From positions 163,526 through 227,525 of the forward strand of contig NZ_JANXMU010000032.1 in assembly GCF_025354435.1 (NCBI RefSeq): a stretch of 64,000 nt of DNA, read 5' to 3'. The translations under genes and the position numbers were made by a program. A model generated the notes under the pieces. It made no database searches. It saw only the letters and a list, made by a program, of their open reading frames with translations, and was not told where the DNA came from. The DNA is from Rhodoferax sp. Its GTDB lineage: Bacteria > Pseudomonadota > Gammaproteobacteria > Burkholderiales > Burkholderiaceae_C. Of the stretch, positions 9,260 to 17,021 are shown in pieces. Position 1 is the first letter of the stretch. Each line of letters starts with the position of its first letter.

Positions 9260-9898
9260 TTAAATCAGCTTGACGCCGGTTTGGGCTTGCAGGTCTTCCA
9301 GGGTGACGCCGGGGGCCATTTCCACCACTTTCAGGCCAGCGGGAGTGACGTCCATCACGGCCAGGTCGGTGATGATGCGGTCCACCACGCCCACGCCGGT
9401 CAGCGGCAAGGTGCAGTTGGGCAGAATTTTCAGGTCGGTGGTGCCATCGCGCTTCTTGGCAACGTGCTCCATCAGCACGATGACGCGCTTCACACCCGCC
9501 ACCAGGTCCATCGCGCCGCCCATGCCCTTAACCATCTTGCCGGGAATCATCCAGTTGGCCAGGTCGCCTTTTTCGCTGACCTGCATGGCTCCCAGAATGC
9601 TCAGGTTGACCTTGCCGCCACGGATCATGGCAAAGCTGTCGTGGCTGCCAAAAATGGACGAGCCAGGCAGCGTGGTCACGGTTTGCTTGCCCGCGTTGAT
9701 CAGGTCGGCATCGACCTGGTCTTCGGTAGGGAACGGGCCGATGCCGAGCATGCCGTTTTCGCTTTGCAGCCACACCTCTTTGTCGGCGGGCACATGGTTG
9801 GCCACCAGCGTGGGGATGCCGATGCCCAGGTTCACATAAAAGCCGTCTTCCAGCTCCAGGGCCGCGCGGGCCGCCATTTGGTCTTGGTTCCAGGCCAT
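9260..9898 (-). CDS. scoB: 3-oxoacid CoA-transferase subunit B
   Basis: The beta subunit of a class I CoA-transferase (SCOT/ScoAB type). It moves CoA from succinyl-CoA to a 3-oxoacid such as acetoacetate, so the cell can use ketone bodies or PHB breakdown products. The catalytic glutamate lies in [10 protein letters not shown] near residue 47. The 212 residues are the family's usual length. The start is ATG 9898, one base after the scoA stop, so translation is probably coupled. The exact 3-oxoacid (acetoacetate or 3-oxoadipate) cannot be settled from sequence alone. Confidence 0.93.
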   Translation of the reverse strand: MAWNQDQMAARAALELEDGFYVNLGIGIPTLVANHVPADKEVWLQSENGMLGIGPFPTEDQVDADLINAGKQTVTTLPGSSIFGSHDSFAMIRGGKVNLSILGAMQVSEKGDLANWMIPGKMVKGMGGAMDLVAGVKRVIVLMEHVAKKRDGTTDLKILPNCTLPLTGVGVVDRIITDLAVMDVTPAGLKVVEMAPGVTLEDLQAQTGVKLI

Positions 9899-9899
9899 A

Positions 9900-10736
9900 T
9901 CAGGCTCCTTTCACGGGTTGGGTTGGGGATGCGGCCGACACGTCCACCTTGGGGACGGCCAACTCTTCGGTGCTAACTGCAGCAGCCAGTGCAATCACCG
10001 CCTGGGCTTCCACCTTGGCGGCAATCGGATCCACTGCAGCCGAGGCCGACAGGGTGCGCTTTTCAATCCGCTTTTCGGGGTTGGCATTGAGCACGATGCG
10101 GTGCACGTAAATGCCGGGCAGGTGCACCTGGTCGGGCACCATGCTGCCGGTCTCCACGATTTCTTCCACTTCCACAATACAGATCTTGCCCGCCATGGCG
10201 ACGGCAGGGTTGAAGTTGCGGGCCGTCAGGCGGAACTGCAGGTTGCCGGACTTGTCGGCGCGGAAGGCTTTGACCAGCGACACCTCGGGCACCAAAGAGC
10301 GCTCCATCACATAGGTTTGGCCGTCGAATTCGCGCAGTTCCTTGCCCTCGGCCACCAGGGTGCCGACACCGGTTTTGGTGAAAAAGGCCGGAATGCCCGC
10401 GCCACCGGCGCGCAGCTTTTCGGCCAGCGTGCCCTGGGGGGTGAATTCGAGTTGCAGTTCACCCGCCAGGTACTGGCGCTCGAATTCTTTGTTTTCACCG
10501 ACGTAGCTGGAGATCATTTTCTTGATCTGCCGCGTCTCCAGCAGCTTGCCCAGGCCAAAGCCGTCGACACCTGCATTGTTGGAGATCACCGTCAGGTCTT
10601 TCACGCCGGAATCGCGCAGTGCGTCGATCAGCGCTTCAGGGATGCCGCACAGGCCGAAACCGCCCACGGCCATGAGTTGGCCGTCTTGCACAACGCCTTC
10701 GAGTGCCTCGGCGGCAGAGGGGAAAATTTTGTTCAC
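9900..10736 (-). CDS. scoA: 3-oxoacid CoA-transferase subunit A
   Basis: The alpha subunit partner of scoB, which lies one base downstream. The CoA-binding glycine-rich segment is [16 protein letters not shown] near residue 25. The core through [12 protein letters not shown] matches the family. A tail of about 40 residues, rich in Ala and Val, extends beyond the usual end near residue 235. The start is ATG 10736. The gene is transcribed away from a PAS-LuxR regulator, and the 77-base gap between them holds nested palindromes, which suggests direct control. Confidence 0.93.
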   Translation of the reverse strand: MNKIFPSAAEALEGVVQDGQLMAVGGFGLCGIPEALIDALRDSGVKDLTVISNNAGVDGFGLGKLLETRQIKKMISSYVGENKEFERQYLAGELQLEFTPQGTLAEKLRAGGAGIPAFFTKTGVGTLVAEGKELREFDGQTYVMERSLVPEVSLVKAFRADKSGNLQFRLTARNFNPAVAMAGKICIVEVEEIVETGSMVPDQVHLPGIYVHRIVLNANPEKRIEKRTLSASAAVDPIAAKVEAQAVIALAAAVSTEELAVPKVDVSAASPTQPVKGA

Positions 10737-10770
10737 ACAGTTCTCCGGTTAAAAGATCAAGCGCAACGAT

Positions 10771-10800
10771 ACTACCTATTCAGCTACGTAGTTTTTCGTA
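10771..10800. promoter_or_regulatory. nested palindromes between scoA and the LuxR regulator gene
   Basis: ACTAC (10771-10775) pairs with GTAGT (10788-10792). CTACGTAG (10784-10791) is a perfect 8-bp palindrome, and TACG (10785-10788) pairs with CGTA (10797-10800). All lie within 30 bases between the two divergent start codons. This is a candidate operator for the adjacent LuxR-type protein; that link is inferred from position only. Confidence 0.45.
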
Positions 10801-10813
10801 AAGGGTTTTTCCG

Positions 10814-11380
10814 ATGGCAACCGCAACCGGGGTGGATTACGCACTGGCGTTTGCATTGGCGCCGGTGGGCCTGGTGGTGTCGCGCAACCGCGCCATTGTG
10901 GACTGCAACCAGCACCTGTGCGAGATGTTTGGGGCCGACCGCGACCAGCTCATCGGCCAGTCTTTCCAGGTGCTGTACCCCACCGCCGTGGAGTTTGAGC
11001 GCACGGGGGCCCGCATCGCGCTGACCATGGATGCCAAGGGCCATTACGCCGATGACCGCATCATGCAGCGCGTGGGCGGGCGGCTCCAGGGCGAGGCTTT
11101 CTGGTGCCACGTGATGGGCCGCGCCTTTGACCGCAACGCGCCACACGCCGCCGGGGTGTGGAGCTTTGAAGACCTGTCTTCGCGCCGCCCGGTGCAGGCC
11201 GCCTTGACCCCGCGCGAGCGCGAGGTGGCCGCCCACGTGATGACCGGCCTGACCTCGAAAGAAATCGCCAAACTGCTGGGCATCAGCCACCGCACGGTGG
11301 AAATCTACCGGGCGGGGCTGATGCGCAAGTACAAAGCCTCTACCACCGCCGATTTGGCGCAGCGCTTGCTGGGTGGGTAG
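10814..11380 (+). CDS. PAS domain LuxR-family transcriptional regulator
   Basis: A 188-residue two-domain regulator. Residues about 8-120 form a PAS-like sensor (APVGLVVSRNRAIVDCNQHLCEMFG, QLIGQSFQVLYP). Residues about 128-188 form a LuxR/GerE helix-turn-helix (LTPREREVAAHVMTGLTSK, LGISHRTVEIYRAGLMRKY). There is no receiver domain or aspartate, so it is probably ligand- or partner-controlled rather than a phosphorylated response regulator. It is divergent from scoAB, its likely target. Confidence 0.9.
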   Translation: MATATGVDYALAFALAPVGLVVSRNRAIVDCNQHLCEMFGADRDQLIGQSFQVLYPTAVEFERTGARIALTMDAKGHYADDRIMQRVGGRLQGEAFWCHVMGRAFDRNAPHAAGVWSFEDLSSRRPVQAALTPREREVAAHVMTGLTSKEIAKLLGISHRTVEIYRAGLMRKYKASTTADLAQRLLGG

Positions 11381-11384
11381 ATTT

Positions 11385-11450
11385 AAGAAAAATCGGCCTC
11401 TAGCGTATATTCCACCTGTGCAAGCAGCTATACAATACATAGCAAATCAA
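11385..11450. repeat. dispersed palindromic element downstream of the LuxR gene
   Basis: AAATCGGCCTCTAGCGTATA is followed by ACCTGTGCAAGCAGCTATAC and an ATAGCAAAT tail. The left core is intact and the right core is diverged. The copy lies between the PAS-LuxR gene and the HNH gene and ends 15 bases before the HNH start. Confidence 0.7.
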
Positions 11451-11464
11451 TCTCTGAGATTTTT

Positions 11465-11725
11465 ATGAGCAGCCTGGGCCTGACGCGCGACAAGATCTAT
11501 AAAACCGTGGCCCGCCAGCTGCATGGCGTGGTGCCCTGCTGGGTGTGCGGTGAACACGTGCTGCCCGCCGCGGCCACGCTAGAGCACATCCAGCCCCTGA
11601 GCGAGGGCGGCAACAGCCACGTGAAGAACCTGGCCATCAGCCACGATGTGTGCAACAACCAGCGCCATGCCACGGGCGTGGTGCCGGTATCGACCGCGCT
11701 GCCCGGAAAGGTGCAGCGGGGCTAG
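11465..11725 (+). CDS. small HNH-fold protein
   Basis: An 86-residue protein with a compact HNH nuclease-like motif: CWVCG (first zinc pair), LEHIQPLSEGGNSHVKNLA (His-Glu and Asn), then HDVCNNQR. It lacks any extra DNA-recognition domain and is not next to restriction or phage genes, so its role is unknown. The stop overlaps the end of the convergent diguanylate cyclase gene by four bases. Confidence 0.75.
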   Translation: MSSLGLTRDKIYKTVARQLHGVVPCWVCGEHVLPAAATLEHIQPLSEGGNSHVKNLAISHDVCNNQRHATGVVPVSTALPGKVQRG

Positions 11726-12711
11726 CGTACGCCGCCAAACACCCCGCGCGCCACGGATTTGCGGCCCAGCTTGACTTGTTCCATGGCGGCATCGGCGGCC
11801 TGGATGATCTGGTCTACGCTGCCGTTGCCGCCCAGCCGCAGCTGGATGCCAATGCTGGCCGTGCAGCGCACATGCAGCGCACCCACCGGGTAATCGCGCT
11901 CCAGCATGTCCCAGATTTTGTCGGCCACGGCGTTCACGTGGTGGGCCGCAGAGGGCTCCTTGCCGCCCAAGTCTTCCAGCAGCACCACGAATTCATCGCC
12001 ACGCACCCGGGCCACGGTGTCGTTTTGCCGGATGGCGGCCATCAGCCGCACCGACACTTCTACCAGCACCTGGTCGCCCACCGTGCGGCCATGCACGCTG
12101 TTAACGGCTTTGAAGTTGTCCAGATCAACGTACAGCACCGCAAAGTAAGTGCGCTGCCGACCACTGTTGAGCTGTGCCCGCCAAATCCGGTCGCGCAGCA
12201 GCCGCCAGTTGGGCAGGCCGGTCAGGGCATCGTTGAACGCCATGGACTGGATCAGTTCGGCCGACACCTGCTGGCGCGTGGTGTCGCGCACTACCCGCGC
12301 CACGCCGGTCCGCCGCCCCTTGGCATCCACCAGGGCCACCAGGGCGATGGATACCGGCACCAGGTTGCCATTCTGGTGCAGGCGCACGGTATCCAGGGTC
12401 TGCACGGCGGTGCCCAAAGCCTCCAGCAGTGCGTCTTCCTCCCATTGGCGGTCGGGGGGGATGAGGCGCTGCAGCGTCTGCCCCAGCATTTGCTGGGCGG
12501 TGTAGCCAAACATGGCCTCGGCTTTGGGGCTCCAGCTGCGCACCGTACCGTCTGGGGCTTCAAAGCTGATGGCATCTGTGGAGGCCAGAAGCAGCGCATC
12601 CAGACGCTGCTGCAGGTGGCCGATGCGTCTGCGGTAGACGGCGTACAGGCCGCCCCCCACCAGCAAGGCGGTCAACAAAACCAGGGCTATGACAGAAGGC
12701 TGCAACTGCAT
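11722..12711 (-). CDS. PAS-GGDEF diguanylate cyclase-like protein
   Basis: Residues 8-25 form one membrane helix. Residues about 35-150 form a PAS domain with PAC tail (STDAISFEAPDGTVRSWSPK, GVARVVRDTTRQQ). Residues about 165-325 form a GGDEF domain that would make cyclic di-GMP. The signature reads RGDEF near residue 236 instead of GGDEF: the first glycine is arginine while the catalytic DEF is kept. Activity is therefore uncertain. No RxxD inhibitory site is evident in the usual place (the residues before the motif read DTVARV). Confidence 0.88.
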   Translation of the reverse strand: MQLQPSVIALVLLTALLVGGGLYAVYRRRIGHLQQRLDALLLASTDAISFEAPDGTVRSWSPKAEAMFGYTAQQMLGQTLQRLIPPDRQWEEDALLEALGTAVQTLDTVRLHQNGNLVPVSIALVALVDAKGRRTGVARVVRDTTRQQVSAELIQSMAFNDALTGLPNWRLLRDRIWRAQLNSGRQRTYFAVLYVDLDNFKAVNSVHGRTVGDQVLVEVSVRLMAAIRQNDTVARVRGDEFVVLLEDLGGKEPSAAHHVNAVADKIWDMLERDYPVGALHVRCTASIGIQLRLGGNGSVDQIIQAADAAMEQVKLGRKSVARGVFGGVR

Positions 12712-12785
12712 GGAACCATCTTAGTGCCGATGCCGCCGTTTTGCCTACCGGCAGGGAATTACACCCAGTGCGGTTCACAGGCATC

Positions 12786-12832
12786 CCCGAATGGGTGCGC
12801 GGGGTGCCGAATCGACACCGAATAGGTGCACG
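12786..12832. promoter_or_regulatory. operator-like cluster upstream of the GntR gene
   Basis: Two 16-base direct repeats of the form CCGAATRGGTGCRCGG lie at 12786-12801 and 12817-12832, start to start 31 bases (about three helical turns). Between them is a 17-base near-perfect palindrome, GGTGCCGAATCGACACC (12802-12818). The cluster ends 39 bases before the GntR start. Binding by that GntR protein is the simplest inference. Confidence 0.5.
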
Positions 12833-12870
12833 GATCTTGTATATCAGTTGGCACAGTTTCTGCGTAATCC

Positions 12871-13683
12871 GTGGCAATGACCACCGCCGCCGACATCAGT
12901 ACCCGCATCATCGAAGCCGTGATGGCGCAAAAACTCGCCCCCGGTGCGCGCCTGGGCGAGCAGCCGCTGGCCATGCTGTTCGACTGCAGCCGCACCATCG
13001 TGCGCGAGGCACTCACCCGGCTGGCCGCACGCGGCATCGTCACAGTCAGCGCGCGCCGCGGCTGGTACGTGATTGAGCCCTCGCAAGACGAAGCCCGCGA
13101 GGCATTTGAGGCCCGCCGGGTGATCGAAACCGGCCTGATCCGTAGCCTGCAAGGTATTGAAAAGCCCGCCCTGAAGCGTCTCAAACAACACCTGAAGGAA
13201 GAGCAGGCGGCCATCAAGGGCAATGACGTGGGCACGCGCAGCTTCCTGCTGGGCGACTTCCATGTGTGCCTGGCCGAATGCCTGGGCAACAGCCTGCTGG
13301 CCGACACGCTGCGCGACTTCACCGCCCGCACCACGCTGATCGCCATGCTCTACCAGTACTCGCACAACGCCGAACAGTCCTGCGAAGACCACGTGCAGAT
13401 CGTCGCCGCCCTGGAAAAAGGCGACACCGCCCTGGCCGAAAAGCTCATGGCCGCCCACATTGGCACGGTGCAGCAGGCGCTGAGATTGCCGGTGGCCACC
13501 GACCCGCTGGCCCAACTGCGCGATGCCCTGGCCCCGGTAGGTGCCTCGGCCAAGGCAGCATCTGCGGCACAAGACTTGCGTACAAGATCCCGAAAAGCCA
13601 AGCCCTTATTGGGCACTGACACGGGCGCTGGCATTGAATCGCCCCCCGACGACCCATCCACTTACCTAGGAGCCCTGCTATGA
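12871..13683 (+). CDS. GntR-family (FCD/FadR-type) transcriptional regulator
   Basis: An N-terminal winged helix (about residues 8-75, GEQPLAMLFDCSRTIVREAL with ARRGWYV) is followed by an all-helical FCD ligand-binding domain to about residue 220. A loose tail of about 45 residues follows. The FCD metal-site residues appear as D..H in LGDFHVCL and H in EDHVQI and AAHIGTV. The start is GTG 12871, or ATG 12877. The stop overlaps the start of the substrate-binding protein gene as ATGA, so this regulator is the first gene of the transporter operon and probably controls it. Confidence 0.92.
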   Translation: MAMTTAADISTRIIEAVMAQKLAPGARLGEQPLAMLFDCSRTIVREALTRLAARGIVTVSARRGWYVIEPSQDEAREAFEARRVIETGLIRSLQGIEKPALKRLKQHLKEEQAAIKGNDVGTRSFLLGDFHVCLAECLGNSLLADTLRDFTARTTLIAMLYQYSHNAEQSCEDHVQIVAALEKGDTALAEKLMAAHIGTVQQALRLPVATDPLAQLRDALAPVGASAKAASAAQDLRTRSRKAKPLLGTDTGAGIESPPDDPSTYLGALL

Positions 13684-14483
13684 CACTCTCGTCCACACCG
13701 ACCCGCCGCCACTTCCAATCTGGCCTGGCCGCCATCGCCCTGCTCGCCAGCCTGGGTGCCCACGCCCAGACTGCCTTGGACGACGTGCTGAAGGCCAAAA
13801 AGATCACCATCGCCATCCTCACCGACTTCCCTCCCTACGGCTTTGTCGGTACCGACCTGAAGCCCCAGGGCCTGGACATCGACATGGCCAACTACATCGC
13901 CACCAAGCTCGGCGTGGCGGTAGAACTGGCCCCCGTGACCAGCGCCAACCGCGTGGCCTACCTGCAGTCCAAAAAGGCCGACCTGGTGATCTCGTCGATA
14001 GGCAAAAACGCCGAACGCGAAAAAGTCATCGACTTCACTGTTGCCTACTCGCCCTTCTTCCAGGCGGTGTTTGCCGCCAAGACCATGAGCATCAAAAGCT
14101 TTGCCGATCTGGCAGGCAAGTCGGTGGGCGTGACCCGCGGCGCGATCGAAGACCAGGAGCTGACCAAGCTGGCCCCGTCGGGCACCGACATCAAGCGCTT
14201 TGAAGACAACAACGTCACCGTCTCGTCCTTCGTCTCCGGCCAGGTGCAGGTGATTGCCACCGGCGCGTCGGTGGCGGGCAACCTGATGGCCAAGAACCCG
14301 CAATTGGGTGCCGAATACAAGCTGCTGCTGAAAGATTCGCCCAACTTCATCGGCGTGGCCAAGGGCGAAGACGCACTGCGCGCCAAGGTCAACGAAATCA
14401 TCATCGCCGCCAAAAAATCCGGCGATATCGACAAGATGGCCGTCCGCTGGCTGGGCCGCCCCGCTGGCAATTTGCCTGAATAA
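13680..14483 (+). CDS. amino-acid ABC transporter substrate-binding protein
   Basis: A family 3 periplasmic solute-binding protein. A twin-arginine-like TRRHFQSGLA precedes a hydrophobic stretch and AHAQ cleavage region. The mature fold begins KKITIAILTDFPPYGFVGTD, and GLDIDMANYIATKLG is the typical ligand-lobe motif. The hinge region carries LAGKSVGVTRGAIEDQEL. The substrate is probably a polar amino acid, but it cannot be named. It is coupled by ATGA to the upstream regulator and followed by two permeases and an ATPase. Confidence 0.92.
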   Translation: MTLSSTPTRRHFQSGLAAIALLASLGAHAQTALDDVLKAKKITIAILTDFPPYGFVGTDLKPQGLDIDMANYIATKLGVAVELAPVTSANRVAYLQSKKADLVISSIGKNAEREKVIDFTVAYSPFFQAVFAAKTMSIKSFADLAGKSVGVTRGAIEDQELTKLAPSGTDIKRFEDNNVTVSSFVSGQVQVIATGASVAGNLMAKNPQLGAEYKLLLKDSPNFIGVAKGEDALRAKVNEIIIAAKKSGDIDKMAVRWLGRPAGNLPE

Positions 14484-14508
14484 ACCCACCGCCCACCGGA
14501 GCTGAGCC

Positions 14509-15180
14509 ATGCGCATCGCATTCGACTTCTACGCCGTACTGGAGCAGTGGCCGCTGCTGGCCAAGGGCATTGTCTGGACGCTGGGCCTGACGCTGATCGC
14601 CACGGTGATCGGCGCGGTGCTGGGTATCTCCTGCGCCTGGGTGCGCAGCCAGAATACGCGGGCTCCGCTGTGGCTGCAGGCGCTGGTGGGCGCGTGTGTG
14701 GAGCTGATCCGCAACACGCCGTTCATCGTGCAACTGTTCTTCATCTTCTTCGGCCTGCCCGCACTGGGCTTCAAGCTGTCGCCCGAGGTGGCCTCCATCC
14801 TGGCCATGGTGATCAACCTGGGGGCCTATGCCACCGAGATCATCCGCGCCGGCATCGATGCCACGCCCAAGGGCCAGATCGAAGCCGCCTCCAGCCTGGC
14901 GCTGAGCCAGATGCAGATCTTCACCCGGGTGGTGCTGCCGCCCGCCTTGAAGAAGGTCTGGCCCGCGCTGGTCAGCCAGATCATCATCGTCATGCTGGGC
15001 TCGGCGGTGTGCGGGCAAATCTCTACCGAAGAGCTGAGCTACGCCGCCAACCTGATCCAAAGCTGCAATTTCCGCGCGTTCGAGGCCTTCATCATCGCCA
15101 CCGGCATTTACCTGGCGCTGTCGATGTCGGTGCGCAAGCTGCTGAACTGGCTGGGTCCGCGTTTTGTCTACGGTCGCTAA
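14509..15180 (+). CDS. amino-acid ABC transporter permease, first subunit
   Basis: A HisMQ/GlnP-type inner-membrane permease of 223 residues with about five membrane segments. The EAA loop that contacts the ATPase is visible near residues 120-145 (GIDATPKGQIEAASSLALS). The ELIRNTPFIVQLFFIFF segment is diagnostic for polar amino-acid permeases. A strong GGAG precedes the ATG at 14509. This gene is intact, unlike the next two. Confidence 0.93.
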   Translation: MRIAFDFYAVLEQWPLLAKGIVWTLGLTLIATVIGAVLGISCAWVRSQNTRAPLWLQALVGACVELIRNTPFIVQLFFIFFGLPALGFKLSPEVASILAMVINLGAYATEIIRAGIDATPKGQIEAASSLALSQMQIFTRVVLPPALKKVWPALVSQIIIVMLGSAVCGQISTEELSYAANLIQSCNFRAFEAFIIATGIYLALSMSVRKLLNWLGPRFVYGR

Positions 15181-15191
15181 GGACGCACACC

Positions 15192-15845
15192 ATGGTTGAT
15201 TTCGCCATTTGGGATATTTTTCGCAACCTGCTGCTGGCGGCACGCTGGACGATAGGCTTGTCGCTGATGGCATTCATCGGCGGCGGCATCGTCGGCGTAC
15301 TGCTGCTGGTGGCTCGTCTGAGCCAGGTGCGCGGCACCGAGACGTTTGTGGTCGCCTACGTGCAGGTGTTCCAGGGCACGCCGCTGCTGATGCAGTTATT
15401 TTTGGCGTACTTTGGCATTGCGCTATTCGGCATCAACACCAGCGCCTGGGTGGCGGCGGCTGCCGCGCTCACGCTGTACACCAGCGCGTTTTTGACCGAG
15501 ATCTGGCGCGGCTGCGTGGCCTCCATCCCCAAGGGGCAGTGGGAGGCCTCGGAAAGCCTGGCGCTGAACTTCGGTGAGCGGCTGCGCTACGTGGTGCTGC
15601 CCCAGGCCGTCAAGATCGCCATCGCGCCCACCGTAGTCTTCCTAGTGTAGGTAATCAAGGGCACGGCGCTGGCCTCGGTGATCGGTTTCATCGAGCTCAC
15701 CAAGGCCGGCACCATGATCGCCAACGCAACTTTCAAGCCCTTCGTGGTCTATAGCTGCGTTGCTTTGATGTACTTCGCCCTGTGTTTCCCGGTCAGTTTT
15801 TACGCCAAATTGTTAGAGAGGAAGATGCATGCAGCCCGCCGCTAA
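15192..15845 (+). pseudogene. amino-acid ABC transporter permease, second subunit, with in-frame TAG
   Basis: A second HisMQ/GlnP-type permease. Residues 1-152 are intact (VFQGTPLLMQLFLAYFG, EAA loop WRGCVASIPKGQWEASESL). A single TAG at 15648-15650 falls exactly where the family has glutamine (VFLV-stop-VIKGTALASVIGF). The frame then continues perfectly to TAA 15843-15845, giving the normal length of 217 residues. CAG to TAG is one transition. The 3' end overlaps the ATPase start by 17 bases. It is either a nonsense mutant losing the last 65 residues, or is read through by an amber-suppressing tRNA. Confidence 0.85.
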
Positions 15846-16605
15846 ACCCACTATGTCGCCCAGTACAGCACCCGCGATCGTCGAGATCAAAGGCCTGCGC
15901 AAGTCCTTCGGTACGAACGAGGTGCTCAAAGGCATCGACCTGCAGGTGCAGGCCGGTGAGGTCATTGCCATCATCGGCAAAAACGGCTCGGGCAAGAGCA
16001 CGCTGCTGCGCTGCATCAACGGGCTGGAAGTGTTCCAGAGCGGCAGCCTCACGGTGGACAGCAAGCCACTGCTGCACGACAACGCCTTGGCCATGCGGGC
16101 GCTGCGCCAGCGCGTGGGCATGATTTTTCAGGGTTTCGACCTGTTCCCGCACCTGACGGTAGGCAAGAACGTGATGCTGGCCCCGCGCCTGGTCAAGCAG
16201 CAAGCCGACGATGCAGGCACGGCCCAGGCCAAGAAACTGCTGGCCCGCGTGGGTCTGGCCGAAAAATTTGATGCCTGGCCCGACCAGCTCTCGGGCGGGC
16301 AGTAGCAGCGGGTGGCGATTGCCCGCGCGCTAGCCATGGAGCCGGCCGTGCTGCTATGCGACGAAATCACCTCGGCACTCGACCCGGAACTGGTCGGCGA
16401 AGTGCTGCGCGTGGTGGAGGGCCTGGCCGACGAGGGCATGACCTTGCTGATGGTGACGCACGAAATGAGCTTTGCCCGCAAGGTGAGCAACCGTGTGATC
16501 TTTATGCATCAGGGCCGCGTGCACGAGATGGGCCCGCCGAACGAGCTGTTTGGCAACCCGCAAACGCCGGAACTCAAGCAATTCTTGTCTTCACTGACCG
16601 ATTAA
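15829..16605 (+). pseudogene. amino-acid ABC transporter ATPase with in-frame TAG in the signature motif
   Basis: A GlnQ/HisP-type ATPase. Walker A is GKNGSGKST near residue 50, the Q-loop is [13 protein letters not shown], Walker B is [14 protein letters not shown] and the switch His is in VTHEM. The ABC signature reads [18 protein letters not shown]: the TAG at 16303-16305 replaces the middle glutamine of the usual QQQ. Downstream sequence is intact to a normal stop at 16605, 258 residues in total. Termination here would leave a 158-residue fragment without Walker B. Again one C-to-T change accounts for it. Confidence 0.87.
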
Positions 16606-16614
16606 GCGATTGCT

Positions 16615-16672
16615 CTTTTATTGATAGCTACTAGCGTAGGCGCTGCCTGCACTAGTAGCTATTTTTACTTAA
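16615..16672. terminator. dispersed palindromic element acting as operon terminator
   Basis: ATAGCTACTAG (16624-16634) and CTAGTAGCTAT (16652-16662) are perfect 11-bp arms, followed by TTTT on the plus strand. The inner part is CGTAGGCGCTGCCTGCA. The element sits directly after the ATPase stop. It is a copy of the dispersed family, and its fold and T-run suit rho-independent termination. Confidence 0.75.
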
Positions 16673-16678
16673 AAATGC

Positions 16679-16888
16679 TTAGGCGTATTCGCGCTGAGGT
16701 TCGCGCTTGACTTCCAGTTTTGCGTCGTCTTCCTTCTGGATTTGCAGCATCGCGGCTTCCAGCTTGCGGTAAGTGGCCACAAACAAATCCTGGCAGGTGA
16801 CACGGTGGCCGGTGGAGCTGCGGTCGGCTTCGGTAGAGATCAAGGCCGCGACGATGGTAGCGGTGGGTTGCATAAGTTCGATTCTCAT
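16679..16888 (-). CDS. small protein of unknown function
   Basis: A 69-residue protein, MRIELMQPTATIV at the start, then a soluble, helical, highly charged C-terminal half (KEDDAKLEVKREPQREYA). The ATG at 16888 is preceded by GAAAGGATC at good spacing, which supports translation. A start five codons earlier is possible but lacks such a site. No family is recognised. It stands alone, convergent with the transporter operon. Confidence 0.55.
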   Translation of the reverse strand: MRIELMQPTATIVAALISTEADRSSTGHRVTCQDLFVATYRKLEAAMLQIQKEDDAKLEVKREPQREYA

Positions 16889-17021
16889 GGCGGATCCTTT
16901 CAAAATTAATAATTACATTTAACGCACAAGCCATTTCAATCCTATTTGGGGCGCATGGCAATCGGGTACACACTAGGGTGGCGGCCATCCGCCGTTTCTT
17001 TACCTCTGCGACACACCGAAA

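Noticed and set aside
11465..11725. HNH protein as part of a restriction or phage defence island
   Set aside because: Neighbours are metabolic and signalling genes, with no methylase, integrase or other defence gene nearby.
12871..16605. Complete reassignment of TAG to glutamine in this organism
   Set aside because: Several well-supported genes in the window end with TAG at the expected family length, so TAG still terminates; only partial suppression or true nonsense mutations remain possible.
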